Below, in pieces: positions 51,803 through 60,212 of a stretch of 64,000 bases of DNA (its first letter is position 1; each line of letters opens with the position of its first letter). A model generated the notes under the pieces. The model searched no databases. It worked only from the letters and a program-made list of their open reading frames with translations, and was not told the DNA's origin. The stretch is taken from NCBI RefSeq assembly GCF_039541075.1, contig NZ_BAABFN010000002.1, positions 1 through 64,000 on the forward strand, written 5' to 3'. Made by a program: the position numbers and the translations under genes. The DNA is from Compostibacter hankyongensis. GTDB taxonomy: Bacteria > Bacteroidota > Bacteroidia > Chitinophagales > Chitinophagaceae.

Positions 51803-54800
51803 TTAAAAGTTAACCTGCAGTCCCACCAGGAGCTGTATGGTGGAGGGGTAATAGGACAGCGTTCCACTGTTGTCGGTATTCGTATTGATACCCGGGTACA
51901 GTCCGTTTATGCTGACATAATCCGGATCCCCGCCGGTCCATTTGGTAAAGGTTTTAAGGTTTCTTGCCGTTGCATACACCCGGGCGGAGCTGAAGTATTT
52001 TATCCTCGACTTAAAGGTATACCCCAGCGAAACGTTGTCGATCTTTACAAAGTCGCCCGGCTCCAGGAAGTAATCGGAAAGCGAGGACGTGGTGGCCGGA
52101 TTGCTGAGCCTGGCGTACTTGCTGTCGCCGTAGGCGGAGGTCAGCACATTGGCGCCCGACTGGGTAGCCGGTGTGCCGAGATAGAAGGCCGTCGTATTAT
52201 ACAGATCGTATCCGAACGCGCCGCGGAGGAATATGCTCAAATCCCACTGCCTGTAGGTAAAATCATTGCCCAGGCTGGCGGTGAATTTCGGCAGCCCGTT
52301 TCCGACGAAGCGTTTGTCGTCTGCAGTAGCCTGATTGGCGGGGATGATCTTGTCGTCTTTGTTATAGACCAGCAATGCGCCGCTGCTGTCCACCCCGGCC
52401 GCATGCAGCATATAGAAGCTGCCGATCCTCCGGCCTTCCTTTATACGCTGGGCGGTGCCGGGGCTTCCGGGAGCCGGCATGCCAACCACATCGAGGTAGT
52501 CCTGCCCGTGATATTTCTTGTTGGAGAACGAGATAAAATTATTGTCGTTGGTAGCGCCGGTGAACGAAAGCGTATAGGTAAAGTTCTTTGTCTGTACCAG
52601 CGGAGCGCTCAGCTGAAGCTCGATACCCGAATTTTTCATGGTACCTACGTTGGTGTAGATGCTGCCCTGCACATTCGGCGGGAAGGGCACATTATAGCTG
52701 CCCAGCAGGTCCTTGTTGGTACGGATGTAGTAGTTCAGGCTGCCGCCGATCCGGTTGTCGAGCAGGGAGAAGTCCAGCCCTACGTTGAAATTGACGGCCT
52801 TTTCCCAGTGCAGGTCCTCATTGGGGTTCTGGCCCGGTCCCCATACCTGGTAATAGGTGCCGTTATACAGGTAATAGCCGGCGCCGGAATAGGTATAAAG
52901 CGACAGATAGTTGTCAAAATTCTGGTTTCCCGTTTCCCCGTAGTCGCCCCTCAGCTTCAGGCTGCTGATCCAGGGAACGCCCTGCATAAAGCTTTCCTCG
53001 CTGATCATCCATCCGACGGAGGCGGCGGGGAAGTTGCCCCATTTGTGCTCGGTGCCGAACTTGGAAGAGCCTTCATGACGGAGGCTGGCGGAGAGGAAAT
53101 ACTTTCCTTTATAATCATAATTGATCCTTCCGAAAAAGGCGATCAGCCTGGAATCATTCTTATAGGAGCTGATGTTGTTCTGGCCTTCCTCGCGGTTCCA
53201 GAGCCCTGCATCCAGGTTATTGTAGGTCAGCCGGTCGGAGGGCAGCTCCTGATTGGATCCTTCCATACCTGAGGCGTTGTAATAGCTGTAGGAGTAGCCG
53301 GCGAGGGCTTTGAAGGAATGACCTTTTACGTCGAAAAAGTAATTGCCGGTCCATTCAAAGCTTTTGAGGTCATTTTTATAGTACTTTCTGCCGGCTGTAT
53401 TCCTTCCCCCGTTGTTGTTGATGACAGTTGTATTGGTGGAGGGGGTAAAATCGAAGTCAAACCAGTCCTGAATGGATTCCCCCAGGGTAACCTGTGTGTT
53501 GAGGTTGTCCATGATATTCAGCTTGAAGGTGCCGCTCATATCGAGATATTTGCCTTCCGATCCGCTGAGTATGGTGTTGATATCTTCCACCGGGTTGAAG
53601 GCGCCTGTGAATCCGGTATGGACGTTGAAATACCGCAGCGGGTTGACCGTGTCCCTTACCGGCATGGTGGGATTCACCGTCAACGCCTGGCTGTACGCTC
53701 CGTAATCGGCATCGTTGCTTTTTATAAAACGCGGGGCGATGTTCAGCGATATGGTATATAATTTACTGGGAGCATTGTGCGTCAGGTTGAGCCTTCCGCC
53801 GTATTCCTGCTTGCCGGCCCTGAGATCCATCCCCTGGGAATTGCGGTAGTCAAGAGATGCAAAATAGTTGGAATGCTCATTGCCCCCGGAGAACTGCAGC
53901 GTATGTTTTTGTGAAAAGGCCGCATCGCGGGTGATAGCATCCAGCCAGTTGGTCTTGTGCCCGTAGTCCAGCCCCCGGTCATGCGCCAGGAACTCCTCGG
54001 GGGAAAGTACTTCCAGCTGGTTCGTAGGCAGGTCAAAACTGGTATAACCATTATAGGTCATGCTGTATCCGCTGGTTCCCTTTTTGGTGGTGATCACGAT
54101 CACGCCATTGCTGCCCCGGGTACCATAGATGGCCGAGGCGGCGCCCCCTTTCAGCACATCGATAGACTGGATATCGTTCTGGTTGATGTTGTCGATATTG
54201 CCGCCGGCTACCCCGTCGATGACATAGAGTGGTCCCAGCCCCGCATTCCGGGATGAGACTCCGCGGAGCTGTATGCTGGGCGAAGAGTTGGGATCGGCAT
54301 CCGCTTTGTTGGCAACGCTCAGGCCGGCCACCTTCCCCTGCATGGACATCAGCGCATTGTTCCCGCCGACGCTGAGCAGCTCCTTGGAAGACAGGTGGGT
54401 GATGGCGCTGGTGACTTCTTTTTTGTCCAGCGTACCGTAACCCACTACGACCACCTGGTCGAGACCGGTAGCGGAAGAAGCCAGCGCAATGGTCAGGGTT
54501 GTTTTTCCGTTGATCGCTACCGTTTTTTGCCGGTAGCCCAGGTAAGAAACTTCCAGCGTGGCATTCCCGGAAACAGACAGGCTGAATTTCCCGTCCGCAT
54601 CCGTAGCGGTGCCGCTGGTGGTGCCGGCTACCCGTATGGTTACCCCGGATAAGGGCTTATGCGTAATGGAGTCCACCACCGTTCCCTGGACCTCGATATC
54701 TGCTTTGACGACCGGAGGGGCATTTTCGTGCGCGGCTTCCCGAATAAAGATGGTTTCTCCCTGTATGGTATAGCTCAGGGGCTGGTTGGCAAAAACCTTA

Positions 54801-55069
54801 TCCAGCGCATCTTTCAGGGAAGCGTCTTTCAGGGTTATGGTCACCGGGCTGCTGCCGGTCATCATGGCATTGTTGTAAAAAAAAGCATAGTCCGTTTGCT
54901 GCTCAATCAGCGAAAGCACTTTTTGAAGCGGCATATTTTTACCGGACAGGGTGATGGTCTGGGCCAGACCTTTGGCGCTTGTGCTCAGAAAGCCCGTGAG
55001 GAGCAGCGCAGCGGTCAGCTTTACGGCCAGCAAAAACGGCCGGGACTTAAAAGAAGGTCGCAGGTACAT
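51803..55069 (-). CDS. SusC/RagA-family TonB receptor with STN signalling domain
   Basis: A 1088-residue outer-membrane importer: signal peptide ending near LAQ (about 37), STN domain (about 40-110, TLSGKNMPLQKVLSLIEQQTDYAFFYNN), carboxypeptidase-D-like domain (about 125-205), LDQVVVVGYGTLDKKE, plug with IQLRGVSSRNAGLGPLYVID and barrel. An STN domain normally requires a FecR partner, but none is encoded between this gene and the upstream sigma gene; the only FecR is encoded after its SusD and a terminator. The 212-nt leader holds the 32-nt ECF-like block, three TTACAG repeats and the 17-nt element shared with the other STN receptor. Confidence 0.96.
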   Translation of the reverse strand: MYLRPSFKSRPFLLAVKLTAALLLTGFLSTSAKGLAQTITLSGKNMPLQKVLSLIEQQTDYAFFYNNAMMTGSSPVTITLKDASLKDALDKVFANQPLSYTIQGETIFIREAAHENAPPVVKADIEVQGTVVDSITHKPLSGVTIRVAGTTSGTATDADGKFSLSVSGNATLEVSYLGYRQKTVAINGKTTLTIALASSATGLDQVVVVGYGTLDKKEVTSAITHLSSKELLSVGGNNALMSMQGKVAGLSVANKADADPNSSPSIQLRGVSSRNAGLGPLYVIDGVAGGNIDNINQNDIQSIDVLKGGAASAIYGTRGSNGVIVITTKKGTSGYSMTYNGYTSFDLPTNQLEVLSPEEFLAHDRGLDYGHKTNWLDAITRDAAFSQKHTLQFSGGNEHSNYFASLDYRNSQGMDLRAGKQEYGGRLNLTHNAPSKLYTISLNIAPRFIKSNDADYGAYSQALTVNPTMPVRDTVNPLRYFNVHTGFTGAFNPVEDINTILSGSEGKYLDMSGTFKLNIMDNLNTQVTLGESIQDWFDFDFTPSTNTTVINNNGGRNTAGRKYYKNDLKSFEWTGNYFFDVKGHSFKALAGYSYSYYNASGMEGSNQELPSDRLTYNNLDAGLWNREEGQNNISSYKNDSRLIAFFGRINYDYKGKYFLSASLRHEGSSKFGTEHKWGNFPAASVGWMISEESFMQGVPWISSLKLRGDYGETGNQNFDNYLSLYTYSGAGYYLYNGTYYQVWGPGQNPNEDLHWEKAVNFNVGLDFSLLDNRIGGSLNYYIRTNKDLLGSYNVPFPPNVQGSIYTNVGTMKNSGIELQLSAPLVQTKNFTYTLSFTGATNDNNFISFSNKKYHGQDYLDVVGMPAPGSPGTAQRIKEGRRIGSFYMLHAAGVDSSGALLVYNKDDKIIPANQATADDKRFVGNGLPKFTASLGNDFTYRQWDLSIFLRGAFGYDLYNTTAFYLGTPATQSGANVLTSAYGDSKYARLSNPATTSSLSDYFLEPGDFVKIDNVSLGYTFKSRIKYFSSARVYATARNLKTFTKWTGGDPDYVSINGLYPGINTNTDNSGTLSYYPSTIQLLVGLQVNF

Positions 55070-55078
55070 TTCTTTAGA

Positions 55079-55095
55079 TTTTGGTTAAACAATAA
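55079..55095 (-). promoter_or_regulatory. 17-nt element shared by both STN-type SusC genes (copy 2)
   Basis: This is the exact duplicate of 48492-48508, placed 9 nt before the SusC ATG. The two receptors' coding sequences are much less alike at the DNA level, so the identity suggests selection or recent copying of the leader. Confidence 0.6.
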
Positions 55096-55162
55096 CTGGC
55101 ATAGGGGGCTATTCCTTCCCCGGAGGTGAGTGTATGGTTGACATCATGATATTATACTGGCG

Positions 55163-55187
55163 TTACAGGGTTACAGACTGTTTACAG
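55163..55187 (-). repeat. Three TTACAG direct repeats in the SusC leader
   Basis: TTACAG occurs at 55163, 55171 and 55182, two of them within GTTACAG. They lie between the ECF-like block and the SusC start. Short direct repeats of this kind may bind a regulator, but three 6-nt copies are weak evidence. Confidence 0.4.
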
Positions 55188-55229
55188 CCGGGGAGGGGAT
55201 GAAGGGAACGGGATAGTCCGCTCCATATA

Positions 55230-55261
55230 AGACAGAGCATAAAAACGGGAGAAGGGAGTAT
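55230..55261 (-). promoter_or_regulatory. Candidate ECF-sigma promoter block before SusC (copy B)
   Basis: The partner of 49863-49894: ATACTCCC and GTCT at the same spacing, 26 of 32 positions identical. It begins 20 nt after the sigma stop and lies about 160 nt before the SusC ATG. Confidence 0.55.
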
Positions 55262-55281
55262 CGGGGCCGGAATATTTTTTT

Positions 55282-55872
55282 CTAAAAGAACATTCGCGGC
55301 ATACAAAGGGCGAGCAGGGGCGTTACTTTCAGCAGCACGGCGCGGATATTTCTTAAGGCCAGCACCAGCTGCTTTTTCACCGTCAGCGGCGATATGCGGA
55401 GCTCGCTGGCAATCTGTTGATGGGTCAGGCCGTTTTCCCGGCTGAGCTTATAGATCCGTTGTCTTTGCGGGGGCAGCTCGCGCACAGCGTGGTCGATCAG
55501 CTGGCGGGTTTCGTTGACTTCCACCTGCTCTTCCGTTTCGTTGCGCGCTTCCTGCAGCCGGATCATGAGAGACTGGAACAGCCGGGCATCGGCGGCCACT
55601 TTTTTTAAGTAGCGGAAGGATTGATGATAGGCGACGGTAAAGATATAAGCGGAGGCGTCATCCACATCAGCCAGGCAGGCGCGGCGCTCCCAGAGGCTGG
55701 CAAATATTTCCTGGACGATCTCTTCGGCGGCATAAGGAGACTTGGTGATCTTGAGGGCGGCGGCATACAGCCTTGCCCGGTACATATCGAACAGGGTCCT
55801 GAAAGCCGATACATTCCCCGCGGCTACATCCCGGAGAAGCGCCTTTGGATTATATTTCGCAAGATTTTGCAA
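55282..55872 (-). CDS. ECF RNA polymerase sigma factor (FecI-like, Bacteroidota type)
   Basis: A 196-residue sigma factor. Region 2 spans about 23-90 (FRTLFDMYRARLYAAALKITKSPYAAEEIVQEIFASLW, ending in AYIFTVAYHQSFRYLKK) and region 4 about 125-180 (ELPPQRQRIYKLSRENGLTHQQIASELRISPLTVKKQL), whose helix-turn-helix binds the -35 element. In this group the next gene is normally fecR; here a SusC/SusD pair and a terminator intervene. It probably drives its own downstream unit and the fecR unit through the shared 32-nt blocks. An 86-bp gap separates it from the MFS gene upstream; I see no clear promoter there. Confidence 0.94.
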   Translation of the reverse strand: MQNLAKYNPKALLRDVAAGNVSAFRTLFDMYRARLYAAALKITKSPYAAEEIVQEIFASLWERRACLADVDDASAYIFTVAYHQSFRYLKKVAADARLFQSLMIRLQEARNETEEQVEVNETRQLIDHAVRELPPQRQRIYKLSRENGLTHQQIASELRISPLTVKKQLVLALRNIRAVLLKVTPLLALCMPRMFF

Positions 55873-55958
55873 TGGTATGATTCACACTTTACGCAGCTAA
55901 TATTGGAAAAAAAGACGGCAAATCCAATAGGGGGGAGCTGTTCAGCCGCAGCGGGCCT

Positions 55959-57257
55959 TCAGGAGGGATATTTCGCGCAGCCGGAAGATTCCGTTGCGCC
56001 GGCTCCGGGCTTTACCGCCACGATGGTCAGGACGGCGGAAAGCAGCAGCGCGCCGGCCATAAACATATAAGAGGGACCGAATTTTCCGGTAACCCCGTTC
56101 AGGTAGCCGACGATATAGGAACCGATAAATGAACCCAGCGCACCCATGCTGTTGATCAGCGCCATCGATACGCCTGCCACATTCCGGGGCAAAACTTCGG
56201 TGATCACCGCGAAGAAAGGGCCGTAAGGGGCATACATGGCTCCGCCGGCGATGACAAGCAGGACAAAAGAAGTCCAGAAATGGCCGGGCCCGATCAGGTA
56301 AGATCCGTAGAAGGCCAATGCTCCCAACAGCAGAAAGGGCCAGACATATCCTTTCCGGTTCAGTCGCATGTCCGAAAAATAAGCTACGACCAGCATTCCC
56401 GGGATCGCTAAAATATACGGTACGGCAGCCAGCCAACCCGTTTCCACGATGCCCATGTCGGGAGCCGCCTTTATGATGGAGGGCAGCCACATCACGAATC
56501 CGTATACCCCGATGCTCCACAGGGCGTATTGCAGGCTGAGCAGGACAACGGTCCGGGACCTGAAGGCCGCCGCATAGTTCCTGATGGGCCGGATGTGCTG
56601 CTGCTCCGCCTCCAGCCGGTCTTCCAGGGCCTGTTTCTCTCCGGCTGTCAGCCATTGCGCCTCCCGGGGCTTGTTATCGATCTTCTTCCACCAGTAGAAT
56701 GCCCAGACCACGGCCGGCAGACCTTCCATGACAAACATACCCCGCCATCCTGCCGCATCCACCAGATAGCCGGAGAGGATCGACATCCAGAGCAGGGTAG
56801 CGGGATTACCCAGTATCAGAAAGGTATTGGCCCGCGAGCGTTCTCCCCGGGTAAACCACTGACTTAATAAGATCAGCAGGGCCGGCATCACTGCGCTTTC
56901 CACAATGCCCAGCGCAAAACGGATAACGATCAGCAGGGTGACATTCTTTATCAGACCCGTAGCCATCGCCAGGCCGCCCCACAGGATCAGGGACCAGAAG
57001 ATCAGCTTTTTGGCGCTCTTGCTGGCGGCGTAATGGGCGCCCGGTATCTGGAAGAAAAAATAGCCGAGGAAAAATAACGAGCCCAGCAGCGACAGTATGC
57101 CGGGAGTGATATTCAGGTCGTCCGCCATACCGCCTGCCGCGGCAAAGCCGAAATTGGCGCGGTCCAGGTAGGCGAAGCTGTAGGTGATAAAAACAACAGG
57201 GATCAGGCGGTACCAGCGTTTCCCGGCCAGCGGTTTTCCGGTGCTCATACTTGTCAT
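55959..57257 (-). CDS. MFS transporter, anion:cation symporter type
   Basis: A 432-residue inner-membrane carrier with 12 predicted helices of the ACS family, which takes up hexuronates and other organic anions. FITYSFAYLDRANFGFAAAGG at the first helix is the family's hallmark (YxDRxN), and a polar central loop (about 200-225) separates the halves. Its ATG overlaps the stop of the upstream sulfatase as ATGA, so translation is coupled. As last gene of the GH27/sulfatase unit it should import the desulfated sugar or an acidic product. The exact substrate is unknown. Confidence 0.9.
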   Translation of the reverse strand: MTSMSTGKPLAGKRWYRLIPVVFITYSFAYLDRANFGFAAAGGMADDLNITPGILSLLGSLFFLGYFFFQIPGAHYAASKSAKKLIFWSLILWGGLAMATGLIKNVTLLIVIRFALGIVESAVMPALLILLSQWFTRGERSRANTFLILGNPATLLWMSILSGYLVDAAGWRGMFVMEGLPAVVWAFYWWKKIDNKPREAQWLTAGEKQALEDRLEAEQQHIRPIRNYAAAFRSRTVVLLSLQYALWSIGVYGFVMWLPSIIKAAPDMGIVETGWLAAVPYILAIPGMLVVAYFSDMRLNRKGYVWPFLLLGALAFYGSYLIGPGHFWTSFVLLVIAGGAMYAPYGPFFAVITEVLPRNVAGVSMALINSMGALGSFIGSYIVGYLNGVTGKFGPSYMFMAGALLLSAVLTIVAVKPGAGATESSGCAKYPS

Positions 57258-58846
57258 CTGTTTGCTGCCTGATTTTGTTTTTTAAATCCCGGCCGGGTAC
57301 CGTCGTCCTGAATGATTTTCGTCAACGTATTTTTCATTTCTGCTGTCCTGTCGGGATACTGCTCCCGGACATTGTGCAGCTCTGCCGTATCGGCATCCAA
57401 CCGGTATAACTGGGGAAAGGGTTCCAGGCCGGTGGGTATCTTTTTATTGCTCATCCAGCCCGGCGTCGGCCGGGTCTGGGGAGCGATATATTTCCACGCT
57501 CCCGAACGCAAGGCAAAGGTATAGGCTTCTTCGAGCAGCGTCGTTCTTCCCGTATCTGATTTTCCGGTTAGCGCATCCAGCATGTTGAAGCTATCCGGAG
57601 CATCCCTTTCATCCAGTTTCTGACCGGTGAGGGCGGCAAAAGAAGCAAAGAAATCTACCTGGCTGACCAGGGCATTGCTGGTCCCGGGCTTTATCTTCCC
57701 CGGCCAGTAAACAATGGCAGGCACCCGTGTGCCCGCTTCAAAGGCGCTGTATTTGCCACCCTTAAAGGGACCTCCCGGTCTGTGCGCGCCGACCAGCTGC
57801 TCGGCATGATCGTCGTATCCGTCATCCAGCACGGGGCCGTTGTCGCTGGTGAAGATCACCAGGGTATTGTCTGTCAGGCCCAGCGCATCCAGCGTTTTTA
57901 AAACCGCTCCGGTAGACCAGTCCATTTCCGCGATAGCGTCTCCGCGGGAGCCCATGGTACTTTTCCCTTTGAAACGGTAAGCCGGGGCGCGGGGGACGTG
58001 GATATCGGTCAATGAGAAATAGAGGAAAAAGGGAGATTTTTGATGCTTGCGGATGAACGCATCCATCTGTTTGACCAGTACGTCGGCGATGTCCTCGTCC
58101 TTCCACCAGGCCGACCGTCCCCCGGACATGAACCCGATGCGGCTGATGCTGTCTACGATGGTGCCGCTGTGTTGCGAATCGGCTTTGAACTTAAGCAGCT
58201 CGGGATGTTCAAGGCCTATGGGCAGATTGCCGATGCGATGTTCGTAACTTACCGCAATGGTATCCTGTGCATCGAGGTTCACGACACGATGGTTTTCCAC
58301 ATATACCGTAGGGACGCGGTCCAGCGTAGCCGGCACAATAAATGAATAGTCGAATCCCACTTCCGTCGGACCGGGCTTTAATATACCGTTCCATTGCGGC
58401 GTACCGTTGCCCAGACCCAGGTGCCATTTTCCGATCACCGCGGTGGTATATCCCGCCTTCTGCAGCATCCCGGGCAAGGTCGGCGTTCCGGGCCGGATCA
58501 GCAAAGGCGCATCTCCCGGAAGTATGGCGGCATCATTCCGGAAAGCATAGCTTCCCGTGAGCAGGGAAAACCGCGACGGGGTACAGGTAGAGGCTGTGGC
58601 ATGCGCATCGGTGAGCATCAGACCCTTGCTGGCCAGCAGGTCGACGTTGGGTGTGCTGACCCCCCCGGCGCCATAGCAACCCACATCGCCATAGCCCAGG
58701 TCGTCGACATAGATGATAATGATATTCGGCTTTTCCGCGGCTGCCGGTTTTTGCCTACAGGACATCTGGCCCAGCAGCAGGGAAATAAAGATCAGGAACA
58801 GCCATTTATTCATGAGGTATCGTTGGATGGTATCGGGAAATATCAT
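57254..58846 (-). CDS. Formylglycine-dependent sulfatase (Cys type), lipoprotein
   Basis: A 530-residue arylsulfatase-family enzyme. The modification motif CTPSR (about 87-91, in STCTPSRFSLLTG) supplies the catalytic formylglycine; YVDDLGYGDVGCYG holds metal ligands and FTSDNGPVLDDGY (about 335) the second Asp-Asn pair; GKWHLG is also present. A lipobox GQMSC near residue 30 suggests membrane anchoring. The start ATG 58846 overlaps the upstream GH27 stop as ATGA and is kept for that reason; ATG 58813 is an alternative. The three-gene set GH27, sulfatase, MFS is thereby coupled. It should remove sulfate from a galactose-containing glycan. Confidence 0.9.
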   Translation of the reverse strand: MIFPDTIQRYLMNKWLFLIFISLLLGQMSCRQKPAAAEKPNIIIIYVDDLGYGDVGCYGAGGVSTPNVDLLASKGLMLTDAHATASTCTPSRFSLLTGSYAFRNDAAILPGDAPLLIRPGTPTLPGMLQKAGYTTAVIGKWHLGLGNGTPQWNGILKPGPTEVGFDYSFIVPATLDRVPTVYVENHRVVNLDAQDTIAVSYEHRIGNLPIGLEHPELLKFKADSQHSGTIVDSISRIGFMSGGRSAWWKDEDIADVLVKQMDAFIRKHQKSPFFLYFSLTDIHVPRAPAYRFKGKSTMGSRGDAIAEMDWSTGAVLKTLDALGLTDNTLVIFTSDNGPVLDDGYDDHAEQLVGAHRPGGPFKGGKYSAFEAGTRVPAIVYWPGKIKPGTSNALVSQVDFFASFAALTGQKLDERDAPDSFNMLDALTGKSDTGRTTLLEEAYTFALRSGAWKYIAPQTRPTPGWMSNKKIPTGLEPFPQLYRLDADTAELHNVREQYPDRTAEMKNTLTKIIQDDGTRPGFKKQNQAANR

Positions 58847-60159
58847 TCGGTCACGAGAAACAGCCCGCTATGGGGTTTTATTTCCCGGGTTATATTACCG
58901 GTAAAAGCGCCAAGATCCTTTCCGGAGTAAACCTCTTTTACTTTTACCTTTTCCGGAAGACCGATATCCCTGAATTTCAGGGTAACGGGCTTGCTTTCGC
59001 TGCTGTTCCGGTTCAAAAGCAGTATGGCCGCTTTCCCCCCTTTGAGCTTCTTGGCCCATATTTCGGTATCTCCCGTAACCTTTACCCGTTTTCCCTGTTC
59101 GGTCGGGTCCTGGTCAACGGCAATGCTTGCTTTGTTCAGGATGATTGATTTTTCTTCCGGGGACATGTGGATGGGATCATTGCCCAGGAAAAGCGGAGCG
59201 GACATGATGCACCAAAGCGCAAAATGCGCCCGCTGTTCTCCGGGGGTAAGTCCCTGGTCTCCCGTCACCAGCATATCGGGATCGTTCCAGTATCCCGGGC
59301 GGGCATATTGTGCGGAAAGACTGTTCATTTCGGCAATATCCATTACGCTCAGCGGGGCCTTCCGGCCATCATGCGGATTTTCGAAAACCGCTCCGCCGTT
59401 GCATTTTGCCCGTATATCCGGCGTGGTACGCGACATCTGTCCCGCTTCGGGGTTCCAGTCCCGGAACTTGTATGCGCTGATGCTTAAGACCATATCCCTT
59501 CCGCTTTTCCGGATCAGGCCGGCCCATTTGAAGTAAACCGCTTTCAGCTGCGCTTCGTCCCAGTTGCCCTGCATGCGGCATTTGTCCAGTTTGATAAAAT
59601 CAATTCCCCAGTCCGCGAATTGCTGTATCTGAACCGCTTCATGCCCATAGCCGCCAACCTTATCGCCTCCGCAGTCGCGTGTACCGGGTACGGTATGCAA
59701 GCCGAACTTCAGTCCTTTGGCATGGGCATAATCGGCCAGGGCTTTTATGCCATGGGGAAATCTTATGGGGTTGGGCCGGAGTCCCCCGTTGGCATCCAGC
59801 ACAGTGTCCCTCCATCCTCCGTCTACGATCACATACCGGTAACCGGCATCACGCAGCCCTTCTTTTACGATGGCGTCGATGACCTCCCGGACGACTTTTT
59901 CATTGATGTTTTTCTTACCGAACCAGTTCCAGCTGTTCCATCCCATCGGCGGGGCCGGCGCCAGCGGGCCGGAAGCCGATGCGGGGAGGGTATCTTCTTT
60001 GGCCGGGATGTCGAGCTTCGCTGCCGGGCGGTTGGACTCCACGCGCACAGGCGCACGATGCGTCTCCGCCCGGGCCGTTTGATACCCGGAGATCAGGATG
60101 CCGAGTATGAATAAGGAAAGGACAGATGCCCGGCCTGCGGGAGTGAGTATGTTTTTCAT
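58843..60159 (-). CDS. GH27 alpha-galactosidase
   Basis: A 438-residue retaining alpha-galactosidase (or alpha-N-acetylgalactosaminidase) with a signal peptide ending near ARA (about 32). After a 40-residue Pro/Ala linker the barrel begins PPMGWNSWNWFGK; the nucleophile lies in FIKLDKC and the acid/base Asp in GYWNDPDML. A beta-sandwich C-terminal domain ends in HSGLFLVTE. It is coupled by a 4-nt overlap to a sulfatase gene and is preceded by two more sulfatase genes, pointing at a sulfated alpha-galactoside such as an algal galactan. GH27 enzymes are known in carrageenan loci; that substrate is only a possibility here. Confidence 0.92.
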   Translation of the reverse strand: MKNILTPAGRASVLSLFILGILISGYQTARAETHRAPVRVESNRPAAKLDIPAKEDTLPASASGPLAPAPPMGWNSWNWFGKKNINEKVVREVIDAIVKEGLRDAGYRYVIVDGGWRDTVLDANGGLRPNPIRFPHGIKALADYAHAKGLKFGLHTVPGTRDCGGDKVGGYGHEAVQIQQFADWGIDFIKLDKCRMQGNWDEAQLKAVYFKWAGLIRKSGRDMVLSISAYKFRDWNPEAGQMSRTTPDIRAKCNGGAVFENPHDGRKAPLSVMDIAEMNSLSAQYARPGYWNDPDMLVTGDQGLTPGEQRAHFALWCIMSAPLFLGNDPIHMSPEEKSIILNKASIAVDQDPTEQGKRVKVTGDTEIWAKKLKGGKAAILLLNRNSSESKPVTLKFRDIGLPEKVKVKEVYSGKDLGAFTGNITREIKPHSGLFLVTE

Positions 60160-60212
60160 AGTAATATATAATGCCTGCCAATAGCTGTGTAAAATATAAA
60201 AAATTCAGGTTC

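Noticed and set aside
51488..53272. 594-codon plus-strand frame across the SusC/SusD junction
   Set aside because: It crosses two clear genes in antisense and has no domain. Codon pattern reflects the GC-rich third positions of the true genes.
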